A stretch of DNA of 64,000 bases from Bradyrhizobium sp. JYMT SZCCT0180 (GTDB taxonomy: Bacteria; Pseudomonadota; Alphaproteobacteria; Rhizobiales; Xanthobacteraceae). The position numbers and the translations under genes were made by a program. The notes below the pieces were generated by a model. The model saw only the letters and a list, made by a program, of their open reading frames with translations, did not search any database and was not told the origin of the DNA. Positions within the stretch are counted from its first letter, which is position 1; every line of letters starts with the position of its first letter. Shown here piece by piece: positions 52,500-62,354 of the stretch. The stretch covers positions 310,001-374,000 of the forward strand of contig NZ_JAFCLZ010000002.1 of assembly GCF_018130165.1 (NCBI RefSeq), given 5' to 3'.

Positions 52500-53099
52500 T
52501 TACTTCTCGGTCGCAGCCGGGGCCGGCGCGTCGTCGTCGTGGTGAGCTTCCGGATCGAAGAACTCGCCGGCGGCGGCCAGCGCCTCGGCGGCGGCGTCCT
52601 GATCTTCCTGACGGCTCGAGATGTCCTCGCCGCGGTTGATGCGCTCGGCTTCATCCGCGCTGCGTGCAACCGTGACGCTGACGCTGACTTCGACTTCGGG
52701 GTGCACGGCGATGGCAATCGAGTGCTTGCCGATGGTCTTGATCGGCGCGTCCAGCATGACCTGGCTGCGGCTGATGGTGACGCCGTCGGCCTCGAAGGAG
52801 GCGATGATGTCGCGCACGCTGACCGAACCGAACAATTGGCCGGTTTCGGAGGCCTGGCGCAGCACGACCACGTTGCGGTCGTTGATCTTCTCCGCGACCT
52901 TGGTGGCTTCGCCCTTGGCCTTGAGGTTGTTGGCCTCGAGTTCGGCCTTCATGCCGTCGAACTTGGAGCGATTGTCCGACGTGGCGCGCAGCGCCTTGCC
53001 GCGCTTGAGCAGAAAGTTACGGGCAAATCCGTCCCTGACTTTGACGACTTCGCCCATCTGACCGAGCTTGGCGACGCGTTCCAGCAAAATGACTTCCAT
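52500..53099 (-). CDS. rplI: 50S ribosomal protein L9
   Basis: A 199-residue L9. The N-terminal globular domain [19 protein letters not shown] (ATG 53099) is followed by a long helix and a C-terminal domain; the last 20 residues are an acidic/His-rich tail ending [13 protein letters not shown]9 connects to the base of the L1 stalk and helps keep the reading frame. It is the last gene of the rpsF-rpsR-DUF2232-rplI operon. The longer open frame upstream is inside the DUF2232 gap and was not used. Confidence 0.96.
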   Translation of the reverse strand: MEVILLERVAKLGQMGEVVKVRDGFARNFLLKRGKALRATSDNRSKFDGMKAELEANNLKAKGEATKVAEKINDRNVVVLRQASETGQLFGSVSVRDIIASFEADGVTISRSQVMLDAPIKTIGKHSIAIAVHPEVEVSVSVTVARSADEAERINRGEDISSRQEDQDAAAEALAAAGEFFDPEAHHDDDAPAPAATEK

Positions 53100-53154
53100 A
53101 TTCGTTCTCCTTTTGAAGTGGTGATGGTCCGGTTTGAGTGGATCGGTGGAATGG

Positions 53155-54126
53155 TTAGGCTGCAGGCACCGGCGGCGGTCTGCCGCGCATGAAGCGTTGG
53201 CGAAATCCGAATACCGCGTCGGCGAGGCCAAGCACGACCATCGCCAATACCGGCCAGCCGAACACCACGACGACGGCGTAGGCGCAGGACAGCCAGAACG
53301 CGCGGCCGTTCAGCGCCAGTGTCAGCGTGTGCAGCACGGCAAAGCCGATGATGGCGTAGGCCATCAACAAGGCGGTGGCCGTGATCTGCGCGAACAACGC
53401 GACGAGCCCGCCGACGAAACAGAACGCCAGTGCGACCGACAGCGCGACCAGCGTCATCGGCGGCAGCTCTGCGCTCTTCAGGTCCGGCCACGGCCGGTGC
53501 AGGCGGCCGGAGGTCGCGGTGATCTTGCCGGCGAGCCAGAGATTGAGCGTTAGCGTCATCATGGCGACGATCGCGGCGGCCGGCGGCGCGATGATTGCGA
53601 GCGCGCTAACCCACCGCTCGGTGTCGCCTGATGGCGCGGCATTGCGGGGCGTCAGGATTCGCATCAGGCCGCGTTTCAGTGCCGCCGTAATCGCCTCGGC
53701 GTCGCTGCCGAGCGTCAGCATGGCGGTGATCGTGGTCAGCATCGCAAAGCCTGCAACCCACAGCAGGATGCGGCCGGCCGGATACCATTCCATCGCAGGC
53801 GCGGCAGGCGGGGCGCCATTGTCTGCTTCCTCGGCGGGCAGCGGCCGTCCGAGCAGCGCGAGATGGCCGAGCCACCAGGCGGGCAGGGCGACGGTGACGA
53901 CAAAGGCGATGCAGTAGGGCAGGCCGAACATCAGCCCAAGGCCAGAAGCCGCGGCGATGCCGCCGATCGTCGCCGCAAGCGGGCCCCACCCAAGGGCGGC
54001 CACCATCAGCGGCAGCGGGGCCAGATAGAACAATAGCAATGAGATCAGCGCGCCCGAGATGATCGAGGCGAACATCAGCGCCGACGCAGAGCCGGCCGCA
54101 AGCGCTATGAGTATGATCACGATCAT
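53155..54126 (-). CDS. DUF2232 membrane protein
   Basis: A 323-residue inner-membrane protein with eight or nine hydrophobic segments, of the DUF2232/YybS-like family. Its place between rpsR and rplI is conserved in alphaproteobacteria; the function is unknown, though a link to S18/L9 expression or membrane assembly has been guessed from the order alone. Highly Ala/Leu-rich with [21 protein letters not shown] in the first half. Confidence 0.85.
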   Translation of the reverse strand: MIVIILIALAAGSASALMFASIISGALISLLLFYLAPLPLMVAALGWGPLAATIGGIAAASGLGLMFGLPYCIAFVVTVALPAWWLGHLALLGRPLPAEEADNGAPPAAPAMEWYPAGRILLWVAGFAMLTTITAMLTLGSDAEAITAALKRGLMRILTPRNAAPSGDTERWVSALAIIAPPAAAIVAMMTLTLNLWLAGKITATSGRLHRPWPDLKSAELPPMTLVALSVALAFCFVGGLVALFAQITATALLMAYAIIGFAVLHTLTLALNGRAFWLSCAYAVVVVFGWPVLAMVVLGLADAVFGFRQRFMRGRPPPVPAA

Positions 54127-54249
54127 CAGCTGTCCCGCTCCCTTCGAGCGGTTAGAGGTCTTTGGACCCCAACCATCGGCGACCGGACGACCCGGAAGCC
54201 TTATGAAAAGTCGCGATCGGCGGCACGGATGCCGCCGATCGAAATCGTC

Positions 54250-54489
54250 TTAGCGAATAACGTAGGGCAGCAAGCCGAGGAACCGCGAGCGCTTGATGGC
54301 GCGGGCGAGTTCACGCTGCTTCTTGGCGGAGACGGCGGTGATGCGGCTCGGCACGATCTTGCCGCGCTCGGAAACGTAACGCATCAGCAGCTTGGAATCC
54401 TTGTAGTCGATCTTCGGCGCATTCGGACCCGTGAACGGGCAGGTCTTGCGGCGGCGGAAAAACGGACGGCGTGCACCAGCTTCAGCCAT
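54250..54489 (-). CDS. rpsR: 30S ribosomal protein S18
   Basis: A 79-residue S18, the S6 partner in the central domain of 16S rRNA. Characteristic blocks are [20 protein letters not shown] and [28 protein letters not shown]. The CPF at the N-terminus is the usual zinc-less form. It follows rpsF by 5 bp. Confidence 0.96.
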   Translation of the reverse strand: MAEAGARRPFFRRRKTCPFTGPNAPKIDYKDSKLLMRYVSERGKIVPSRITAVSAKKQRELARAIKRSRFLGLLPYVIR

Positions 54490-54494
54490 GATTC

Positions 54495-54965
54495 TTACTC
54501 CTCAACCGCTGCGTCTTCATCGCGCGGACGGCGCGGGCCACGGTCGCCACGGAAGCCACCGCCTTCACGGTCGCCACGGAAGCCGCCTTCGCGGTCACCA
54601 CGGAAACCACCACCACCACGATCGTCGCGCTCGCGATCGCGATCGGCCTTGCGCATCATGGCAGAGGGACCTTCCTCGTGCTCTTCGACGCGGACGGTGA
54701 GATAGCGGATGACGTCTTCAGAGATCCGCTCCTGGCGCTCGATCTCGGTGACCGCAGCGGAGGGCGCATCGATGTTCATCAGCACGAAATGTGCCTTGCG
54801 ATTCTTGTTCATGCGATAGGTGAGGGAGCGCACGCCCCAGTTCTCGGTCTTGGTGATCTTGCCGCCGAGCCCTTCGACGATGCCCGTCATCTGGGTGGTC
54901 AGCTCTTCGACCTGCTGGGTGCTCGCATCCTGACGCGCGAGAAAAACATGCTCATAAAGAGGCAT
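54495..54965 (-). CDS. rpsF: 30S ribosomal protein S6 with an RGG-like tail
   Basis: A 156-residue S6. The first ~100 residues are the normal ferredoxin-like fold ([15 protein letters not shown] ... [17 protein letters not shown]). Residues about 105-156 form an extra tail with three repeats of [16 protein letters not shown] and an acidic end. Longer tails on S6 are known, but a Gly-Phe-Arg-Gly-Asp-Arg repeat of RGG character is unusual. In E. coli the S6 tail receives glutamates; here the repeats may bind RNA (inference). ATG 54965 is preferred over an upstream ATG at 55004. Confidence 0.94.
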   Translation of the reverse strand: MPLYEHVFLARQDASTQQVEELTTQMTGIVEGLGGKITKTENWGVRSLTYRMNKNRKAHFVLMNIDAPSAAVTEIERQERISEDVIRYLTVRVEEHEEGPSAMMRKADRDRERDDRGGGGFRGDREGGFRGDREGGGFRGDRGPRRPRDEDAAVEE

Positions 54966-55245
54966 GGGTGTCCTTTCCTGTGTTGGCGCGGTTCCCGGCG
55001 GCAAGCCCTTCGAGACCTTCGGAAAGGACTCGATAATGCTCAGAAGGCGGAAGCACGGGACGACGGGCCAACTGGCCCTGCCACATCAACATCGCCGAAA
55101 GGTGAGATTGCTGAGACCGTCCGTTCAGCTCCCGGCCGGGATCCACGGATGCGCGGTTTATAGAGATTTTGAGCCCGCTGGCAAGCGTTGATGCGGGGAT
55201 TTGGCCGGTTGATGCCCTGGCCGACCGCCGTCCCCAAGGGCTTCA

Positions 55246-55276
55246 TTGACATATTTGTTTGTATATCATACAAATA
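55246..55276 (+). promoter_or_regulatory. Promoter and inverted-repeat operator of the TetR-desaturase operon
   Basis: TTGACA (55246-55251) is a -35 candidate. Immediately after, TATTTGTTTG (55252-55261) and CATACAAATA (55267-55276) form a 10-bp inverted repeat with one mismatch and a 5-nt spacer, covering the presumed -10 region. A repressor bound here would block transcription; the TetR gene starts 18 bp downstream. Confidence 0.7.
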
Positions 55277-55293
55277 AGGGACGAGAGGGCAAA

Positions 55294-56019
55294 ATGGCTC
55301 CCAAAATGGTTTCCGAGTCCGTCGAAACCGCTCAGGCACCTGGCGACCCCAAGCACGCCGTCCGCGCCACGCGTTCGGCCGGACGCCAGATGCGTTCCCG
55401 CCTGCTGGATGGCGCCAGCCGCCTGTTCAAAGAGCGTGGCCTTTCCGGCGCCTCGATCTCGGATATCGCCGCCGCTGCCGACGCGTTTCCGAGCCAGATC
55501 ACCTATTATTTCCGGACCAAGGAAGCGCTGTTCGTGGAAGCCGCCTGCCGCGACATGCTCTATCTGGCGCGCGCGACCGAGCAGGCGGCGCTGCAGGCGC
55601 ATTCGCCGCGCGACTACACCCACGCGCTGGCCGAGACGGTGACGGCGACGGACTCGGTGGCCTTCTTCGCCGAGGCGCTGACGCTGACGCGCCGCCGCCA
55701 GGATCTCGCGCCGCTGGTCGAGCGCACCATCGAGCGGCTGCACAGCGAGGGCGCACGCGCCTATGCCAGCCAGGTCGAGCGGCACGGCTGGCGCTCGCTG
55801 CGCGCGCCGGAAGAAAGTTCGCGCAGGTTCTGGGCCGTTGCGATCGGCGTGATCGTGGAGGGCTATGCCATGGGCCGCGCGGCCGAGCAGATGTGCGGCG
55901 AGTTGCTGCGCTCGCTCGGTGAGCAGGCGACGACCTCTTCCGTTGACAGCGCGCGCCTGCGCCTCGTCGGCAATCCCACGTCAGCTTCCGATTCACCCGA
56001 AGGGGAGACGTCGTCATGA
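55294..56019 (+). CDS. TetR family regulator of a desaturase operon
   Basis: A 241-residue repressor. A basic N-terminal extension (about 35 residues) precedes the helix-turn-helix ASISDIAAAADAFPSQITYYFRTKEALF (about residues 55-82), where the usual YxHF is YYFRTK. ATG 55294 has a GAGAGGG site 5 nt upstream; an open frame from 55246 begins inside the operator and was rejected. Its 3' end overlaps the desaturase gene by 4 bp. It is likely a fatty-acid-responsive autorepressor like FadR/DesT-type TetR proteins (inference). Confidence 0.88.
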   Translation: MAPKMVSESVETAQAPGDPKHAVRATRSAGRQMRSRLLDGASRLFKERGLSGASISDIAAAADAFPSQITYYFRTKEALFVEAACRDMLYLARATEQAALQAHSPRDYTHALAETVTATDSVAFFAEALTLTRRRQDLAPLVERTIERLHSEGARAYASQVERHGWRSLRAPEESSRRFWAVAIGVIVEGYAMGRAAEQMCGELLRSLGEQATTSSVDSARLRLVGNPTSASDSPEGETSS

Positions 56020-57041
56020 CCGCGCTTCGCATGCGTGCCCGTGATTTCCTGAGCGAGGATGAATTGATCGCCGTGCGCCGGCGTTCGACCTGGAAAGGCG
56101 TTGCCCTGATCGTGCATGCTTGGGCATTGATCGTTGGCTCGATCGCGCTGGTGGCCTGGTGGCCCAATCCGCTGACGTTCGTGCTGGCCGTCGGCATCAT
56201 CGGCTCGCGCCAGCTCGGGCTTGCGATCCTGATGCATGACGGCGCGCATGGCTGCCTGTCGGCCGACGAGAAAACCAACCTGACCCTGAGCCAGTGGTTC
56301 TGCGCCTATCCGGTGTTTGCCGAGACCCGCGCCTATCGCCGCTATCACCTGCAGCATCATGCGCGCACCCAGCAGGAGGACGATCCCGATCTCATTCTGT
56401 CGGCGCCGTTTCCGATTACGAAGATGAGCTATCGCCGCAAATTCCTCCGCGATATCACCGGGCAGACCGGTTATCAGCAGCGCAAGGCGCAATTGCTCAA
56501 CGCGCTCGGTCCGGCGGAATGGCCGCTGTCGAAGCGCGCTGCCCATTTCTGGGAAAAGCTCGGTCCGCAGTTCGCGGTCAATGCGGTGATGTTCGCAGGC
56601 CTTGCCGCTGCCGGCGTGTGGTGGGCCTATCCACTGCTATGGCTGCTGCCGCTCTTCACCTGGCAGATGGTGATCACCCGCATCCGCAATATCGCCGAGC
56701 ACGCCGTGGTGCCCGACAGCAGCGATCCCTTGCGCAACACCCGCACCACGCATGCCGGTTTCCTCGAGCGGCTGTTCGTCGCGCCCTATTACGTGAACTA
56801 TCATCTCGAGCATCATCTGCTGTTCTACGTGCCCTGCTACAACCTGCCGCGCGTCCACCGCATTCTGAGCCAAAGCCGGCATGCCGACCGCATGGAAGTG
56901 CAGCCGAACTATGCCGCCGTGCTGCGCCTTGCGACCGCAAAGCCCAACCAGCAGGATCGCCCGGGCCAGCTCGTGAGCAGCGCGCGCCGCGCACGTGCCG
57001 GGGCCGAGGTCGGCGGCGATCAGAAGGCCGGCGGCTTCTAG
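56016..57041 (+). CDS. Fatty acid desaturase
   Basis: A membrane di-iron desaturase of 341 residues. The three histidine boxes are HDGAHG (about residues 75-80), HLQHH (about 110-114) and HLEHH (about 268-272); two pairs of transmembrane segments separate them. The enzyme introduces a double bond into acyl chains of membrane lipids or acyl-CoA, with electrons from an unlinked ferredoxin or cytochrome b5. The final 35 residues are a basic tail. ATG 56016 lies in the end of the TetR gene. Confidence 0.9.
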   Translation: MTALRMRARDFLSEDELIAVRRRSTWKGVALIVHAWALIVGSIALVAWWPNPLTFVLAVGIIGSRQLGLAILMHDGAHGCLSADEKTNLTLSQWFCAYPVFAETRAYRRYHLQHHARTQQEDDPDLILSAPFPITKMSYRRKFLRDITGQTGYQQRKAQLLNALGPAEWPLSKRAAHFWEKLGPQFAVNAVMFAGLAAAGVWWAYPLLWLLPLFTWQMVITRIRNIAEHAVVPDSSDPLRNTRTTHAGFLERLFVAPYYVNYHLEHHLLFYVPCYNLPRVHRILSQSRHADRMEVQPNYAAVLRLATAKPNQQDRPGQLVSSARRARAGAEVGGDQKAGGF

Positions 57042-58307
57042 CCGCCGCTGGCGCGTGTTCGGCCGGCTTGCGCATGGGCGCGGCGAAGCAGCACGAACAG
57101 AAACGCCAACAGCACCGCGGCCGACAGGGCAAGCGACCAGTGAATGCCGATCGCCGCGCCGAACAGACCCACGGTGATGCCGCTGAAGGCGCGCATGCCG
57201 AGTCCGGCCATGTTGAACAGGCCGACGACGCGGCCGCGAATGTTGGCGGGAGCGTTCAACTGGACCATGGTCTGCGCCATCGTGTTGAACGACAGCTCGA
57301 AGAATCCTGCGGCGAACAGCAGCGCGATCGCAAGCGAGTAGATCCCGACCGATGCGAATGCGAGCAGCGACAGCGCCCATAGAATGGCAAGGACGATGGC
57401 CGTCTGAGGTGTCGCTCTGAGCCGCCCCCACGCTTCGAGCGCGATGCCCGCGAGCAGTGCGCCGGCGGCGTCGGCGGCCAGCAGCACGCTGTAGGCCACG
57501 CCGGGGTCGCCGTGGCCGAGATCGACGGCAAAGCCCGGCATCTGGGCGTGGTAGGCGTTGCCGATCATGAAGGAGGTCAGTCCGGCGAGCAGCGTCATCG
57601 AGATCAGGACAGGGTAGGTGCCGATGACGCGGATGGTCTGCACGATGTCGGCAAGGCCGCGGACGGCGAGGCGCTTTGCCACTGCGCCCTGGGCGCTGAT
57701 GGGCGCCCAGAACAGCCAGAGCAGCATCGGGAGATAGAACACCGTGTTGAGAATGATGCCGTGGGAGGGTCCCAGCGCCAGCATGATCACGCCGCCCGCG
57801 GCGGGACCTACCAGGATGCCCAGATAGCGCGCCATCGCGTTCAGCCGTACCGCGCTCGGCAGATCGGCGGGGCCGACGATATCGTAAAGCAGCAGCTGGT
57901 TCGGCGTCTGCCACAGCACGCCGGCGCAGCCGTGGATGACCAGGAGCAGCATCGCGTGCCACATCTGAAGCGTGTCGGTAATGAAGAAAATTCCCCAACC
58001 CGCCGACGCCACGATGAACAGCAGCATCCCGCACTGAATGATGCGACGGACGCGGATCGAACCGGTCGGCGAGCCCGCCGACGGCGACGGAAAACAGCAA
58101 AAAGGGCAGCCAGTGCGACAGCACCGCAAAGCCCGCCAGCGCGGGTGAATGGAATTTCTGGAACACCACCCAATAGCTGATCACGTGCTCGACATTGTCG
58201 GCCATCATGGCCAGCACGTAGGCGATGAACTGGGCCCGATAGGGCTGCGACTTCATGGCCGCGAACGAGCTGGACGCCACGGGTTTCGCAGAAGGTTCAG
58301 GACTCAA
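57038..58307 (-). pseudogene. MFS transporter interrupted by a frameshift
   Basis: A 12-segment major facilitator whose coding frame changes near 58041-58054. The first part, from TTG 58307 (AGGTGA site) through MKSQPYRAQFIAYVLAMM to GGLADRFDP, is in one frame. The rest, from IIQCGMLLFIV to the end near 57038, is in another. Removing one C from cgtccgtcgc restores the normal DPRRRIIQ junction. Either the gene is inactive, or a single-base sequencing error is present. Otherwise it looks intact, with the family loop GGLADRF and no other stop. Confidence 0.78.
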
Positions 58308-58606
58308 GAGATCACCTGGGTAAGACTTGACCGGGCTCGGCGATTGCGGGGCTGGCGCCGCATCCGTGTGCGCTCGCGCCGTTACACGCTTGTTGCAGGA
58401 CGCTCAAGACAGCAGGAGTGGCTTCGGTGCCGAAATAGCTGGGTTGATCGATATCTGCGATGATCCCGGCGAGCGCCGCGGCGAGGTTCCAGGCGGCGCG
58501 GCCAATTTTGCACCGCGATTGCTTGTGCGATGCACGCTCCGTCCGGCTTGACAGGGCGGCGAAACCCGGTGTCTTACGGCTGCACTTGATGGAGTTTTGA
58601 GCCAAA

Positions 58607-59560
58607 ATGACCGCAGCATTCACCTTTCCAGGCCAGGGGTCGCAGGCCGTGGGTATGGGCAAGGCCTTGGCGGACGCCTTTCCGGCCGCGCGGGCGGTAT
58701 TCGACGAGGTCGATGCGGCGCTCGGCGAAAAGCTGACCGCGATCATCTGGGACGGGCCTGCCGAAACCCTCCAGCTCACCGAAAATGCCCAGCCGGCCCT
58801 GATGGCGGTCTCGATCGCGACCTTGCGCGTGCTGGAGACCGAGGCTGGATTCTCAGTCGGGCGGGACGCCGCCTTCGTGGCCGGTCACTCGCTCGGCGAA
58901 TATTCGGCGCTGGCTGCGGCCGGCAGCCTCAGTATCAGCGATACCGCGCGCCTGCTCCGCACCCGCGGCCTTGCGATGCAAAAGGCCGTGCCGGTCGGCG
59001 TCGGCGCCATGGCCGCGCTGCTTGGTCTGGACTACGAGGCGGCGGTGGCTGTCGCGGCTGAAGCTGCGCAGGATCAGGTCTGTCAGGCCGCCAATGACAA
59101 TGGCGGCGGGCAGGTGGTGGTCTCCGGCGACAAGGCCGCGGTCGAGCGCGCGCTCGAAATTGCAAAGACCAAGGGCGCCAAGCGCGCGATGCCGCTGCCG
59201 GTGTCCGCGCCGTTCCATTGCAAGCTGATGCAGCCCGCGGCCGACGCCATGGCGAAGGCGCTGGCCGATGTGACGATCAAGGCGCCGGCTTCGCCGCTCG
59301 TGTCGAACGTGCTGGCCGCGCCGATCACCGATCCGGACGAAATTCGTCGCCGCCTGATCGAGCAGGTCACGGGTACCGTGCGCTGGCGCGAGTCGGTCGC
59401 CTATATGGCGTCCCAGGGCGTGACGCGCTTTTTCGAGATCGGCGCCGGCAAGGTGCTGAGCGGGCTGGTCAAGCGCATCGCCGATGGTGCGGTCGGCGTT
59501 TCAGTCGGTGGGCCCGGGGACATTGCCGCCGCCAAGGACGCATTGGCGGCTTCGAAGTAA
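58607..59560 (+). CDS. fabD: Malonyl CoA-acyl carrier protein transacylase
   Basis: A 317-residue transacylase that loads malonyl groups on ACP. Active-site Ser in AGHSLGEYSALA (about residue 91) and His in APFHCKLM (about residue 205), with FPGQGSQ at the N-terminus. The preceding 299 bp between the MFS gene and fabD contain no gene and no clear signal besides the presumed promoter. It starts the fab cluster. Confidence 0.96.
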   Translation: MTAAFTFPGQGSQAVGMGKALADAFPAARAVFDEVDAALGEKLTAIIWDGPAETLQLTENAQPALMAVSIATLRVLETEAGFSVGRDAAFVAGHSLGEYSALAAAGSLSISDTARLLRTRGLAMQKAVPVGVGAMAALLGLDYEAAVAVAAEAAQDQVCQAANDNGGGQVVVSGDKAAVERALEIAKTKGAKRAMPLPVSAPFHCKLMQPAADAMAKALADVTIKAPASPLVSNVLAAPITDPDEIRRRLIEQVTGTVRWRESVAYMASQGVTRFFEIGAGKVLSGLVKRIADGAVGVSVGGPGDIAAAKDALAASK

Positions 59561-59583
59561 GCTTGCCGAACAAGGAGATTTCG

Positions 59584-60321
59584 ATGTTCGATTTGACGGG
59601 CAGGACGGCGCTGGTGACCGGCGCGACCGGCGGCATTGGCAACGCCATCGCGCAGGCACTGCATGCGCAGGGCGCGACGGTGGCGATCTCGGGCACGCGC
59701 CGCGAAGTGCTGGATGCCTTCGCCACCAAGCTCGGCGAGCGCGTTCACGTGCTGCCGTGCAATCTTTCCGACAGCGCGGAAGTCGAGGCCCTGGTGCCCG
59801 CGGCGGAAGCGGCGATGGGGCAGGTCGATATCCTGATCGCCAATGCCGGTATCACCCGCGACAACCTGTTCGTGCAATTGCGCGACGAGGATTGGGACGA
59901 CGTCATCAACGTCAACCTGACGGCGACCTTCCGCCTGGCGCGCGCCGCGACCAAATTGATGATGCGCAAGCGCTTCGGCCGCATCATTGCCATCACCTCG
60001 ATCGTCGGTGTGACCGGCAATCCCGGACAGGCCAATTACACCGCGTCGAAGGCGGGAATCATCGGCCTGATCAAGACGCTGGGCGGCGAATACGCCAAGC
60101 GCAACGTGACCGCCAATTGCATCGCCCCCGGATTCATCAAGACGCCGATGACGGATGCGCTCAACGACAAGCAGCGCGAGACCATCCTGTCGAAGGTTCC
60201 TGCAGCACGGCTGGGAACGCCCGAGGACATCGCCGCGGCGGCGGTTTATCTCAGTTCGAACGAGGCGGCTTACGTCACCGGGCAAACCATCCACGTCAAC
60301 GGCGGAATGGCCATGATTTGA
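59584..60321 (+). CDS. fabG: 3-oxoacyl-[acyl-carrier-protein] reductase
   Basis: An NADPH-dependent SDR of 245 residues that reduces 3-oxoacyl-ACP. TGATGGIG cofactor loop, catalytic Ser in AITSIVG, and YTASK. The ATG at 59584 begins 23 bp after fabD; the longer open frame starting within fabD is rejected. Length and neighbours are those of the standard fabD-fabG-acpP-fabF order. Confidence 0.96.
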   Translation: MFDLTGRTALVTGATGGIGNAIAQALHAQGATVAISGTRREVLDAFATKLGERVHVLPCNLSDSAEVEALVPAAEAAMGQVDILIANAGITRDNLFVQLRDEDWDDVINVNLTATFRLARAATKLMMRKRFGRIIAITSIVGVTGNPGQANYTASKAGIIGLIKTLGGEYAKRNVTANCIAPGFIKTPMTDALNDKQRETILSKVPAARLGTPEDIAAAAVYLSSNEAAYVTGQTIHVNGGMAMI

Positions 60322-60625
60322 GCCGGTTACGGCCCGATCGATGCGGCGAAGGGCCGTTTCGGGCGGCCGGCCGAGGGCTTGTAGTCAACGGTAGGGAAGT
60401 ATGATAACCGAACCACCGACGGATGGGCAAACAAGGCCATTGCAGGATTTTGAAACCCTGTATATTGGCGTGGCGACGCCTGCCGTTCGCCGGGCCTTTG
60501 TCGGCTACCACCGTGCCGAATCAAGACTATGCGCGATTGCGAAGGAAGTTTAACGACCACGATGGCTCGTATCGTCTTGCGGTATCTTGGGGTCGGGTCC
60601 AATGGAACAAGCACGAGGTTGAACG
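60322..60625. other. Intergenic region between fabG and acpP (304 bp)
   Basis: No gene. ACGGCCC (60329-60335) and GGGCCGT (60351-60357) can pair just after the fabG stop, a possible attenuator. A TTGCAG...TATATT pair (60440-60445, 60461-60466, 15-bp spacer) is a weak promoter candidate for acpP, which usually has its own strong promoter because acyl carrier protein is abundant. Confidence 0.4.
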
Positions 60626-60865
60626 ATGAGTGAGATTGGCGAGCGGGTTAAGAAGATTGTGGTCGAGCACCTCGGTGTTGAACCCGAGAAGGTGGTCGAT
60701 GCGGCAAGTTTCATCGATGACCTTGGCGCTGACAGCCTCGACACCGTCGAGCTTGTGATGGCATTTGAAGAAGAGTTCGGTTGCGAGATTCCCGATGACG
60801 CCGCGGAAACGATTCTGACCGTCGGCGACGCGACGAAATTTCTCGAAAAGAACGCGAAAAGCTGA
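60626..60865 (+). CDS. acpP: Acyl carrier protein
   Basis: The 79-residue carrier of acyl intermediates. The phosphopantetheine-bearing serine is Ser37 in [13 protein letters not shown]. Strongly acidic with a normal four-helix length. Placed between fabG and fabF. Confidence 0.97.
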   Translation: MSEIGERVKKIVVEHLGVEPEKVVDAASFIDDLGADSLDTVELVMAFEEEFGCEIPDDAAETILTVGDATKFLEKNAKS

Positions 60866-60962
60866 CGCCCCCGCGCGGTGCGCATAGAGCCGGACGGGCC
60901 GTTGTCGAACGGTCCCCCGGTTTCTTGTTATGGACCGCCAGTTTCGGGCCGGAGTTTTTGAT

Positions 60963-62228
60963 ATGAGGCGGGTTGTCGTCACGGGGCTGGGCATGGTTAC
61001 GCCACTCGGCTGCGGCGTTGACGCAACGTGGACGCGTATCCTCGCCGGCCGGAGCGGCGCCAGGCGAATCGAGACCTTCGAAGTTGCCGATCTCTCCAGC
61101 CAGATCGCCTGCGTGATTCCACGCGGCGACGGCAGCGGCGGCACCTTCAATCCGGACCAGTGGATGGAGCCAAAGGACCAGCGCAAGGTCGATGATTTCA
61201 TCATCTTTGCGATGGCCGCCGCGCGTCAGGCGCTCGACGACGCCGATTGGCATCCCGAGACCGAAGAGGACAAATGCGCGACCGGCACCCTGATCGGGTC
61301 CGGAATCGGCGGCCTGTCCGGCATCGCCGATACCGCGCTGCTGCTCAAGGAGCGCGGGCCCCGCAAGGTCTCGCCGTTCTTCATTCCAGGGCGGCTGATC
61401 AATCTCGCTTCCGGCTACGTCTCGATCGAGCACGGCCTCAAGGGACCCAACCATTCCGTCGTCACCGCATGTTCGACCGGCGCACACGCGATCGGCGATG
61501 CCAGCCGCCTGATCACGCTCGGCGACGCCGAGGTGATGGTGGCGGGCGGAACCGAATCGCCGATCTGCCGGCTGGCGATGGCGGGCTTCTGCGCGGCGCG
61601 TGCGCTCTCGACCGCCTTCAACGACACGCCGGAACGGGCTTCGCGTCCCTACGACAAGGATCGCGACGGCTTCGTGATGGGCGAGGGCGCCGGCATCGTG
61701 GTGCTCGAGGAATATGAACACGCCAAAAAGCGCGGCGCGAAAATCTACGCCGAGGTGATCGGCTACGGCCTGTCGGGTGACGCCTATCACATCACCTCAC
61801 CGGCGCCGGACGGCGATGGTGCCTTCCGCAGCATGAGTGCGGCGTTGAAACGCGCTGGGATCAGCGCGTCCGATATCGACTACATCAACGCGCACGGCAC
61901 CTCGACGCAGATCGGCGACGAGATCGAGCTCGGCGCGGTGGAGCGGTTGCTCGGCAATGCAACTTCCAAGGTGTCGATGTCGTCGACCAAATCGTCGACC
62001 GGGCATCTGCTCGGTGCGGCCGGCGCGATCGAGGCGATTTTCAGCATCCTTGCGATTCGCGACAACATCGCCCCGCCCACCATCAATCTGGAAAATCCGT
62101 CGGTGGAGACGGCGATCGATCTCGTGCCTCAAGCGGCGCGCCAACGCGAGATCAACGTCGCGTTGTCGAATTCTTTCGGTTTCGGAGGTACCAACGCCTC
62201 CGTCATCGTTCGGCGCATAGTTAGTTAG
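60963..62228 (+). CDS. fabF: 3-oxoacyl-[acyl-carrier-protein] synthase II
   Basis: The elongating condensing enzyme, 421 residues. Nucleophile Cys in VTACSTGAHAIG (about residue 172), catalytic His in NAHGTSTQIGD and in STGHLLGAAGAIEA, and the Lys in SSTKSSTGH. ATG 60963 has GGAG 8 nt upstream and matches the family start MRRVVVTGLG; an ATG at 60930 is in frame but 11 residues earlier. It extends acyl-ACP by malonyl units and helps set chain length and unsaturation. Confidence 0.96.
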   Translation: MRRVVVTGLGMVTPLGCGVDATWTRILAGRSGARRIETFEVADLSSQIACVIPRGDGSGGTFNPDQWMEPKDQRKVDDFIIFAMAAARQALDDADWHPETEEDKCATGTLIGSGIGGLSGIADTALLLKERGPRKVSPFFIPGRLINLASGYVSIEHGLKGPNHSVVTACSTGAHAIGDASRLITLGDAEVMVAGGTESPICRLAMAGFCAARALSTAFNDTPERASRPYDKDRDGFVMGEGAGIVVLEEYEHAKKRGAKIYAEVIGYGLSGDAYHITSPAPDGDGAFRSMSAALKRAGISASDIDYINAHGTSTQIGDEIELGAVERLLGNATSKVSMSSTKSSTGHLLGAAGAIEAIFSILAIRDNIAPPTINLENPSVETAIDLVPQAARQREINVALSNSFGFGGTNASVIVRRIVS

Positions 62229-62354
62229 CAAGTGTTTAGAGCGACTCCACCGTTTTGCCGTATTCGGCGATGACTCCTAGACGTGGGCGTATGCTATTGG
62301 CCGGGCAGGGGTTTGTCAGGCCACGATTGAACCGGCAGGATTCAGGTTGCATCG

